NCBI GenBank assembly: GCA_003246035.1
Contig: QKBP01000053.1
Span: 1-24,014, forward strand
Source: Desulfuromonadaceae bacterium
GTDB lineage: Bacteria > Desulfobacterota > Desulfuromonadia > Desulfuromonadales > SZUA-401
Direction of reading: 5' to 3'
DNA length: 24,014 nt
The notes under the pieces were generated by a model that saw only the letters and a program-made list of their open reading frames with translations, searched no databases and had not been told where the DNA came from. Below are positions 18,266 to 24,014 of the stretch, piece by piece. Within the stretch, counting starts at the first letter, position 1. Each line of letters begins with the position of its first letter. Made by a program: the position numbers and the translations under genes.

Positions 18266-18835
18266 GTGAACGATCCAGTGGGGAGTTTCGAGCGCGGCGA
18301 CGCGCTATTGATCATCGATGTGCAGGTCGACTTTTGTCCGGGAGGACGGCTGCCGATCCCCGAAGGGGACCTGATCGTACCGTATATCAACCGATGCATC
18401 GATCAGGCGGTAAAAGACGGAATCCCGGTGGTCCTGACCCGTGACTGGCACCCCCGTGAGCATCCCAGCTTTCTCGACCAGGGCGGGGACTGGCCCCCGC
18501 ACTGTGTCCAGGACTCCCGCGGAGCGACCTTTCACCCGGATCTCAAGGTCCCGGAAAGTGCGATCATCGCCAGCAAGGGGACGCGATTCGACCAAGACCA
18601 GCTCAATGCCTTCGACCAGACCGGCCTGGAGGTCCTGCTCAAGAAGCTCGATGTCAAACGTCTGTGGGTGGCCGGGCTGGCGCTGGATGTATGCGTGGTC
18701 CTGGGGGTCGAGGGGGCCCGGGAGCTCGGCTTCGAGGTGGATGTTCTGTTGCCTGGGTGTCGACCCGTTACGGACGCAGGGGGGGAAGAGGCAGTTGCAC
18801 GCATGCTCCTTGCGGGAGCGCGCGTGCACCGGTGA
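18266..18835 (+). CDS. pncA: Nicotinamidase (isochorismatase family)
   Basis: PncA converts nicotinamide to nicotinate and ammonia in the NAD salvage pathway. The 189 residues hold the catalytic triad Asp18 (IIDVQVDF), Lys94 (IASKGTRF) and Cys133 (LALDVCVVLG). The metal ligands are Asp60 and His62 in TRDWHPREH and His79 in WPPHCVQDS. The DWHP and WPxHCVQ motifs separate nicotinamidases from other cysteine hydrolases of the family. I prefer GTG 18266, with AGGGGG ending five bases upstream, over the in-frame GTG at 18260 that lies inside that site. The gene is divergent from pilT and convergent with the next small gene. It is cytoplasmic and appears monocistronic. Confidence 0.93.
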   Translation: MNDPVGSFERGDALLIIDVQVDFCPGGRLPIPEGDLIVPYINRCIDQAVKDGIPVVLTRDWHPREHPSFLDQGGDWPPHCVQDSRGATFHPDLKVPESAIIASKGTRFDQDQLNAFDQTGLEVLLKKLDVKRLWVAGLALDVCVVLGVEGARELGFEVDVLLPGCRPVTDAGGEEAVARMLLAGARVHR

Positions 18836-18859
18836 TTTGTGGCTGTCGTCTCAGGGGGA

Positions 18860-18970
18860 TCAAACGTCGGCCCTGATGAAGACGCGCGTTTCGTTGCAGC
18901 TCGGGCAGTTCCGGGGCTTGCAGCGGCCTTCCTTTTCGAATCCGCACTTCTGGCATTTCCACTGGGCCAT
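18860..18970 (-). CDS. RCKP-type rubredoxin-like microprotein
   Basis: This 36-residue protein starts MAQWKCQKCGFEKEGRCKP and continues with RNCPSCNETRVFIRADV. Two cysteine knuckles, Cys6-x2-Cys9 and Cys22-x2-Cys25, would hold one iron or zinc as in rubredoxins. A fifth Cys (17) sits in the RCKP signature. Small proteins with this RCKP motif are known in anaerobes as rubredoxin-like, but their function is not established. The ribosome binding site AAAGGAGGG is strong and lies nine bases before the ATG at 18970. A near-consensus promoter stands upstream. This gene is easy to miss because of its size. It ends 24 bases from the convergent nicotinamidase stop. Confidence 0.85.
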   Translation of the reverse strand: MAQWKCQKCGFEKEGRCKPRNCPSCNETRVFIRADV

Positions 18971-18987
18971 CCTGAGGCCCTCCTTTC

Positions 18988-19020
18988 GATAATTAATCAC
19001 TAATACGGTAATCTATTATC
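18988..19020. promoter_or_regulatory. AT-rich dyads in the 5' leader of the rubredoxin-like gene
   Basis: GATAAT (18988-18993) and ATTATC (19015-19020) are inverted copies. Between them, on the minus strand, ATTACCGTATT is a near-palindrome and ATTAGTGATTAAT carries ATTA/TAAT arms. The sites lie at and just after the predicted start of transcription, a typical place for a repressor. The regulator cannot be named from this sequence. Confidence 0.35.
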
Positions 19021-19042
19021 GCCATATTAAGTCTCCTGTCAA
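19015..19042 (-). promoter_or_regulatory. Strong sigma-70-type promoter of the rubredoxin-like gene
   Basis: On the minus strand TTGACA (19042-19037), a 16-base spacer and GATAAT (19020-19015) match the consensus at 11 of 12 positions. The -35 box overlaps the perfect 10-bp palindrome AAGCCGGCTT (19041-19050). The start of transcription is expected near 19008, leaving a leader of about 38 bases. The DinG-like gene ends only about ten bases upstream. Confidence 0.7.
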
Positions 19043-19051
19043 GCCGGCTTC

Positions 19052-21586
19052 TCAGGACGAGGTCTCCTCCGTGGAGAAGAAGGCTCCGACGTCGTGGAGG
19101 ACAGCCGCGAGCGGTGCGCGCAGTTGCCGGGCGGGGGGGAGAGAGCGCAGGAACAGGCGGCCGTAACCCCGTGTCACCACGCGGCTGTCGAGCATCAGCA
19201 CGACCCCGCGGTCGGTGCGATGGCGGATCAGGCGTCCGAAACCCTGCTTGAACTTCAGAACCGCCTGGGGGAGGGCGTAGTCCATGAACGGATCGCCTCC
19301 ATGGGCCTCGATGGCCTCGGCCCGCGCCTCGAGGATCGGTTCGGTGGGGACCTTGAACGGCAGGCGGCAGATGATGACCTGCTCGAGCGCCCGGCCCGGC
19401 ACGTCAACCCCTTCCCAGAAAGAGTCGGTGGCGAACAGCACGCTGGTCGTGTCGGCGGCGAAGCGCTGCAACAGACGGTGGCGATTCTCGCTCCCCTGGC
19501 GCAGGCAGGTATAGCCACGGGCCTCGAGGACCGGTGCGAGCTCGGCATACAGCCTGAGTAACAGGCTGTATGCGGTAAAGAGCACGAACGTTCGACCATC
19601 GGCGGCCAGCACAGCCTGTTCGATGGCGGCGCGGGCCGCTTCGGGAAACCCGGGACTCCCCGGGGGGGGGAGGTCGACCGGGAGGCCGAGCAGCGCCTGG
19701 CGGGGGTAGTCGAAGGGGGAGGCGAGCTGCAGGGTCGCAAGCCGTGTCGGCGCGACGCGGTCGAGACCGGTGCGCTGGGCGAAATAGTCGAAGCGGTTGT
19801 CAACGGTCAGAGTGGCGCTGGTCATCACCACGGTGCGCATCCGCTCGAACAGCGTCCGGCGGAGCTGCTCGGCGACATCGACGGGGGCGCTGCACAGACG
19901 CACGATCATTCCCGGCGAGCGGCCAACCCGGCCGCGAACGATTTCCAGCCAGCTGCAGACTCCCTCGTTCGGGGTACAGAAAAATGCGATGTCATCGGAG
20001 AGCGTACCGATGCGTTGACCCAGTCCGGCAAGGTCATCGATCTGCGCCGTCAGCTTGTCGGCGAACGGCTCAGGAATTTGCCGGGCACTGCGTACCAGCC
20101 CGTTCAACCGCTGTTCCAGAGCGGCCGTCTCCCGTGCGAGATCCCGCAGCGGCCCGAGTGCTTCTTGCCAGCGCGGGTCGCTGCAGAACGGTGGCATGAG
20201 GCGCTGGCGGATCTCCTCGCGCTCCGGCAGTGCTCTGCCGAGGACCTGCAGCGCGCTGGATCCGGTCGCTTCGAGCACTGCCGTACTACGAGAAAGCAGC
20301 TGCCGGGCGAGGTGGGTGAGTTCCTCGACCTGCGCATGAAGCTGGCGATAGCGCTCGTCCTCGTGGTCAGGGAGTTCGCGCCCGAGGGCCGTCAGCAGGC
20401 GCGGCAGCGCACCCCGGTCGGGTTTGCGGGGGTGGCGAAGGCGATGGAGGGTGCGGGCAAAGGCGAAACGGGTGGTCTGGGCGGAAAAGAAGCGGGTCGC
20501 CACCTCTTCCAGGTGGTGCGCCTCGTCGATGACCAGACACGAAAACGGGGGGAGCACGGCAACCGCCGAGTAGTTGTCGGTCTGCTGTCGCAGCGCCAGG
20601 TCGGCCAGCAGCAGCGAATGGTTGACCACCAGCACGTCGGCCCGTGAGGCGAGCCTGCGGGCACGGTGAAAGAAACAGTCGCTGTAATGGGGACAGCGGA
20701 CCCGCGAGCATTGGTCGACTTCGCAGCAGACCTCCTCCCAGACCGCTTCGCGGGGGATGAAGCTCAGCTCGTCCCGGGATCCGTGTGGGCTGGTATCGGC
20801 CCAGGCGAGGATGGACTGCAGCTCCTGCTCCTGCTCATCGACGAACAGTCCCGGTTCGTTGCGGACCTGCAGCGCGCGTCTACGGCACAGGTAGTTGCCG
20901 CGGCCTTTGACCAGCACGGCGCGAAAATCGAGCTTGCCGGATTGCTGCAGGAAAGGGATATCCTTGCGCAGCAGCTGCTCCTGGAGGTTGATGGTGTTGG
21001 TGGAGATAACAACCCGTTCCTCGTTGCGCAGCGCCCAGAGAGCCGCTGGAACCAGGTAGGCCAGACTCTTGCCGGTTCCGGTACCGGCCTCGATCACGGT
21101 CAGTTGTTCGTGGTTGAAGGCGTTGGCGACGGTAGCCGCCATCGCAAGCTGCTCCTGCCGTTGCTCGTAACCGGGGAGTGCCCGGGAAAGAATTCCGTCG
21201 GCTCTCAGGTAACCGTCTATCTCGTCATGGTCGAGGGAGATGCGGGGGCGCGGCGCAAACGGTTCGACCACCCGATAGAGGTTGTCCACAGGGTTGTCCA
21301 CAATGTAGAAGGCGACGCCCTGGGCGCCTAGACGTGCGGCAATTTCGAGATCCGCGGAGGAGGGCTCGAGGTTGCCCGACGGGTGGTTGTGGATAACGAT
21401 GTCGCCGTAGTGACACCCCTGCAGGATGGCTGGAACGGCCTGCTGGTTGCCGCGTGCGAGGACCTCAAAGCTGCAGACGCGCAGCTCCGAGTCGGTCTGG
21501 GCACGAAAAAAAACTTCACGCCCATCGGCCGCCGCGATTTCATCGGCCATCAGCTTGCGGACAGGGGGTAAGATAGAACTTTCCAA
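19052..21586 (-). CDS. JAB-domain/DinG-like superfamily 2 helicase fusion
   Basis: The 844-residue protein joins two modules. Residues 1-115 form a RadC-type JAB/JAMM metalloprotease-fold domain with Glu41 and His66-x-His68 in IHNHPSG, then Asp79. Residues 135-844 form an XPD/DinG-family 5'-3' DNA helicase with Walker A AGTGTGKS (167-174), Cys234, Cys293, Cys298 and Cys304 for a [4Fe-4S] cluster, DEAH (354-357), motif V DSFWEGVDVPG (721-731) and motif VI QGFGRLIR (781-788). The helicase likely unwinds forked, D-loop or RNA-DNA structures. The JAB role is unknown; all JAMM residues are kept. Translation starts at TTG 21586, with GGAGG ending five bases upstream. It is divergent from gspC. Confidence 0.9.
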   Translation of the reverse strand: MESSILPPVRKLMADEIAAADGREVFFRAQTDSELRVCSFEVLARGNQQAVPAILQGCHYGDIVIHNHPSGNLEPSSADLEIAARLGAQGVAFYIVDNPVDNLYRVVEPFAPRPRISLDHDEIDGYLRADGILSRALPGYEQRQEQLAMAATVANAFNHEQLTVIEAGTGTGKSLAYLVPAALWALRNEERVVISTNTINLQEQLLRKDIPFLQQSGKLDFRAVLVKGRGNYLCRRRALQVRNEPGLFVDEQEQELQSILAWADTSPHGSRDELSFIPREAVWEEVCCEVDQCSRVRCPHYSDCFFHRARRLASRADVLVVNHSLLLADLALRQQTDNYSAVAVLPPFSCLVIDEAHHLEEVATRFFSAQTTRFAFARTLHRLRHPRKPDRGALPRLLTALGRELPDHEDERYRQLHAQVEELTHLARQLLSRSTAVLEATGSSALQVLGRALPEREEIRQRLMPPFCSDPRWQEALGPLRDLARETAALEQRLNGLVRSARQIPEPFADKLTAQIDDLAGLGQRIGTLSDDIAFFCTPNEGVCSWLEIVRGRVGRSPGMIVRLCSAPVDVAEQLRRTLFERMRTVVMTSATLTVDNRFDYFAQRTGLDRVAPTRLATLQLASPFDYPRQALLGLPVDLPPPGSPGFPEAARAAIEQAVLAADGRTFVLFTAYSLLLRLYAELAPVLEARGYTCLRQGSENRHRLLQRFAADTTSVLFATDSFWEGVDVPGRALEQVIICRLPFKVPTEPILEARAEAIEAHGGDPFMDYALPQAVLKFKQGFGRLIRHRTDRGVVLMLDSRVVTRGYGRLFLRSLPPARQLRAPLAAVLHDVGAFFSTEETSS

Positions 21587-21603
21587 GGGGTCCTCCGCGT
21601 GGG

Positions 21604-21632
21604 ATTATAGAGCGCCCGCTGCCGGCGGGGAA
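21604..21632 (-). promoter_or_regulatory. Promoter of the JAB-DinG gene
   Basis: On the minus strand a perfect TATAAT (21609-21604) lies 17 bases from a poor -35 (TTCCCC, 21632-21627). Transcription would start near 21597, giving a leader of only about 11 bases that still contains GGAGG before the TTG start. Confidence 0.5.
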
Positions 21633-21676
21633 GCCCCTCCTTCTCCGAAGTCCGAAAGGGTCTACGACGGTAACGT

Positions 21677-21705
21677 TTGCCGTTTCAATTTTTTTCATGT
21701 ATTCT
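21677..21705 (+). promoter_or_regulatory. Candidate promoter of gspC
   Basis: TTGCCG (21677-21682) and TATTCT (21700-21705) are separated by 17 bases, each matching consensus at four of six positions. The expected start near 21712 falls after the ATG at 21697 and so supports translation from 21742 or 21748. Confidence 0.4.
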
Positions 21706-21747
21706 GGTAACTTGCGACTCAAGAAGTGGCTAACGGATGAAGTGCCG

Positions 21748-22647
21748 ATGACGATTACGATCCTGTTCCAGATACTTCCCTGGCTCAATCGCACCCTGTG
21801 GGTCCTGACCGGGTTGCTGTGTGGCGTTCTCGCCGCGCACTCGCTCTCGCTCGTACTGGGTTCTCCCGGGGGGCAGGTCCCGGTTGCGGAACAGCAGAGT
21901 GCCACTACCCATCGGGACCGGGAGCTGCTGAGCGATTACAGCGTCATTCTGGAACGCAACCTCTTCGGGGTGGCGCCGGGGACCTTGAGCGACAGCCCGC
22001 CGGAGGACCTTGGCGCGTCCGCGGCGCCGGCTGCGGCGACGGGCGTCGGCGATGTCACCCTGTTCGGGACGGTTGCGGGAGGGGCGTCGCCGCTGGCCTT
22101 GCTCCGCACCGGCGGCGAGCTGCTGCTGGTCCACCTCGGCGAGGAGCTCCCCGGCGGGCGCACGCTGGTCGAGGTCCGCCGCAGCGAGGTCGTCCTTCGG
22201 TTTCGGGATGGTCGGGAAGGGATCGTTCCGCTCCAGGAAGGGATTTCAACACCCGTCGCGTCGGCACGTCCGTCCCGGGGGGCGGAGGCCGGCGACGGCC
22301 AGGCCTTTGAGGTCGAGAGTCTCGGCGACAATCGCTGGCGAATTCCCCGAGAGGAAGCCGAACGGGCGCGGAGCAACCTGAATGCCCTGCTCAAAACCGC
22401 CCGCATGACGCCCAACATTGTCGAGGGCCGGACGGAGGGATTTCAGGTCGTCACCGTCCAGCCCCGTTCGCTGCTGGCGCAGATGGGCATCCGTCCCCGC
22501 GATGTGCTGATGCAGATCAACGGGGTCGAGCTCGACAGCCCGGAAAAGGCGTTGCAGATCTTCTACCAGTTGCGTGAAGCGCGAACCCTGTCGTTGTCGC
22601 TGATGCGCAACGGACAGCCGCTCACGTTTGATTATGTCGTGGAGTAA
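21748..22647 (+). CDS. gspC: Type II secretion system protein GspC
   Basis: GspC is the inner-membrane clamp that links the type II secretion platform to the outer-membrane secretin GspD. From ATG 21748 it has 299 residues. One transmembrane segment (LWVLTGLLCGVLAAHSLSLV) follows a short cytoplasmic tail. The periplasmic homology-region domain includes GDVTLFGTVAGG and LLVHLGEELPGGRTL and ends near VPLQEG. A C-terminal PDZ domain has SLLAQMGIRPRDVLMQINGV. The start is uncertain: GTG 21742 and ATG 21697 are also in frame, but 21697 lies upstream of the predicted transcription start. gspD follows after 39 bases, so the two are in an operon that continues past the window. Confidence 0.9.
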   Translation: MTITILFQILPWLNRTLWVLTGLLCGVLAAHSLSLVLGSPGGQVPVAEQQSATTHRDRELLSDYSVILERNLFGVAPGTLSDSPPEDLGASAAPAAATGVGDVTLFGTVAGGASPLALLRTGGELLLVHLGEELPGGRTLVEVRRSEVVLRFRDGREGIVPLQEGISTPVASARPSRGAEAGDGQAFEVESLGDNRWRIPREEAERARSNLNALLKTARMTPNIVEGRTEGFQVVTVQPRSLLAQMGIRPRDVLMQINGVELDSPEKALQIFYQLREARTLSLSLMRNGQPLTFDYVVE

Positions 22648-22686
22648 CGTCCCGCCGAAGCCGGACGTCACAGGGAGGATCGGGTC

Positions 22687-24014
22687 ATGGCCCGTTGGAT
22701 GAGACTGGCGTTTATCGTACTCGCATTGGCCGTCATCTGCGCGGCACCACTGCAGGCGCAGAATCCTGTCGAAGGCGCTACCGCTGAGGACGGCATTTCG
22801 CTCGATTTCAAGGACGTCGAACTGGCCGACCTGATCCGGGTCGTCAGCGAGATGACCGGGCGGAATTTCCTTTTCGACGAAACCCTCAAGGGGAAGGTCA
22901 CGATCATATCGCCGCGGCCGATGTCGAAGGACGAGGCCTACCGGGTCTTTCTCTCGGTGCTCAACGTCAAGGGCTTCACGGTCGTCCCTTCCGGAAGTGT
23001 CAACAAGATCGTCGCCCTGCGCGAGGCCAAGGAGAGCAACCTTCCGACCCAGGTTCGGCGCGGTATTGCCGGCGAGCAGTACGTGACCCGGCTGATCCCC
23101 CTGCAGCACGTCGATGCGGCCACCGTGGCGAGCAAGGTCCTCGAGCCGCTGATCCCCAAGACCAGCCAGGTGGTGGCCTATGCGCCGAGCAACACGCTGA
23201 TCATTACCGACAGCGCGGCCAACATCGAGCGGCTCTACCGCATCATCCGCGAGCTTGACGTCGCGACCTCCTCGCTGTCCGTCGAGGTGATCCACCTCGA
23301 CTACGCCTCGGCCAGCGAGGTGGCCAAGATCTGCAGCCAGTTCCTCTCCCAGAGCGGCGGGTCGGCGGCGCGGCGCGTACGGGGCAATGTCCAGAGCGCC
23401 GAAACGACCCAGAGCCAGATCATCGCCTACGTGAGGACCAACGCCCTGGTGGTGCTAGCGACCGCCGAGGACCTCGCGACGGTCCGCCTGCTGGTCGAGC
23501 AGCTCGACCAGCGCCCCGAAAAAGACCAGTCGAGCATGCACGTCTACTATCTCGAGAACGCCGACGCCGAGGAGCTGGCCAAGACGCTCAACGAGATCGT
23601 CACCGGCGTCAAGCGGACCCCGGCCAATGCATCGCCGGGCGCCCAGCAGGCCAAGGAGACCCTCGGGGCGGTGACGATTACCGCCGACAAGCCGACCAAC
23701 GCCCTGGTGATCAACGCGACCCCGGAAGAGTACGAGGTGCTGCGCGACATCATTCGGCAGCTCGACATCCGCCGCAAGCAGGTATTCGTCGAGGCGCTGA
23801 TCCTCGAACTCTCGATGGACGTCACCAGCGAGCTCGGGATGTCGCTGCAGGGGGCCGGGTCGTACGAAGGGGACGGGGTGATCTTCGGGACCAGCAACCT
23901 CAATACCGCAGCGCTTTCTAAAAACATAAGCCTAGGGTCTTTGGCTCCCAGCGATGGGAGCAGCGTCCCCAATCTGCTGACCCAGTCGATCGAGGGGATC
24001 CTGGTCGGAGGGCT
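22687..24014 (+). CDS. gspD: Type II secretion system secretin GspD, 3' end missing
   Basis: GspD forms the outer-membrane channel of type II secretion. The frame runs open to the end of the window and gives about 442 residues of a protein normally near 650-750. A Sec signal peptide, WMRLAFIVLALAVICAAPLQA, occupies residues 4-24, with cleavage expected after LQA. The periplasmic N-domains follow: N0 about 35-105 (ISLDFKDVELADLIRVV), N1 about 125-195 (IPLQHVDAATVASKVLEPL), N2 and N3 to about 365, then the start of the secretin core (VFVEALILELSMDVTSELGM). GGGAGG lies eight bases before the ATG. It sits 39 bases after gspC, the standard order. The C-terminal beta-barrel is outside the window. 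Confidence 0.93.
   Translation, partial: MARWMRLAFIVLALAVICAAPLQAQNPVEGATAEDGISLDFKDVELADLIRVVSEMTGRNFLFDETLKGKVTIISPRPMSKDEAYRVFLSVLNVKGFTVVPSGSVNKIVALREAKESNLPTQVRRGIAGEQYVTRLIPLQHVDAATVASKVLEPLIPKTSQVVAYAPSNTLIITDSAANIERLYRIIRELDVATSSLSVEVIHLDYASASEVAKICSQFLSQSGGSAARRVRGNVQSAETTQSQIIAYVRTNALVVLATAEDLATVRLLVEQLDQRPEKDQSSMHVYYLENADAEELAKTLNEIVTGVKRTPANASPGAQQAKETLGAVTITADKPTNALVINATPEEYEVLRDIIRQLDIRRKQVFVEALILELSMDVTSELGMSLQGAGSYEGDGVIFGTSNLNTAALSKNISLGSLAPSDGSSVPNLLTQSIEGILVGG

Noticed and set aside
21281..21302. Two direct copies of GTTGTCCACA, 12 bases apart, resembling DnaA boxes.
   Set aside because: They differ from TTATCCACA at one position and lie inside the JAB-DinG coding sequence, where they encode a V-D-N-P-V-D-N repeat. 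A coding origin of the repeat is enough.
21737..21751. A four-codon minigene (ATG AAG TGC CGA TGA) overlapping the gspC start.
   Set aside because: Too short to judge, and it may arise by chance; no conserved feature supports it.

Overview
The window is GC-rich chromosomal DNA that begins inside dnaN and carries the dnaN-recF-gyrB-gyrA block usually found next to dnaA and the origin. It continues with genes for membrane, repair, glutathione, pilus and secretion functions. The gene set suggests a Desulfuromonadales-type deltaproteobacterium: a gyrA-TPR-gpsA-cyclophilin run after the gyrase genes, a plant-type glutamate-cysteine ligase, PilT with a small partner protein, a CxxC/RCKP rubredoxin-like microprotein, a JAB-DinG helicase and type II secretion genes. 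That placement is inference from gene content, not a computed result. I see no rRNA, tRNA, CRISPR array, insertion sequence or phage gene. No stretch longer than about 300 bases lacks a gene.

Layout. Bases 1-9060 (+) hold dnaN (5' end missing), recF, gyrB, gyrA, a membrane-anchored TPR protein that overlaps the gyrA end, gpsA and a cyclophilin lipoprotein. Bases 9157-11113 (+) hold a DNase I-fold protein with altered catalytic positions, a macro-domain protein and endonuclease III, closely packed. Bases 11290-16417 (-) hold, in transcription order, a Prc-type tail-specific protease, an AlaA-like aminotransferase and glutamate-cysteine ligase. Bases 16498-18038 (-) hold pilT followed by a small internally duplicated protein. 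Next come a divergent nicotinamidase (+), a 36-residue rubredoxin-like protein (-), the JAB-DinG helicase (-), and divergently gspC and gspD (+); gspD runs off the end.

The most interesting item lies between the protease and the aminotransferase (14053-14273, minus strand). A TTGACA element is followed by a 34-codon reading frame with a Shine-Dalgarno sequence and five consecutive alanine codons. Downstream is a 10-bp hairpin with a U-rich tail that ends just before the aminotransferase ribosome binding site. A 10-nt segment that starts 12 nt after the last of the five alanine codons can pair 9 of 10 with the 5' arm of that terminator. This is the geometry of a ribosome-mediated attenuator, and the downstream enzyme resembles the glutamate-pyruvate (alanine) aminotransferase AlaA. 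I propose an alanine-sensing attenuator. It is a prediction from sequence only.

Other points worth attention are a sigma-54-type promoter before pilT, the JAB-helicase fusion, and a strong promoter with nearby dyads in front of the rubredoxin-like microprotein.
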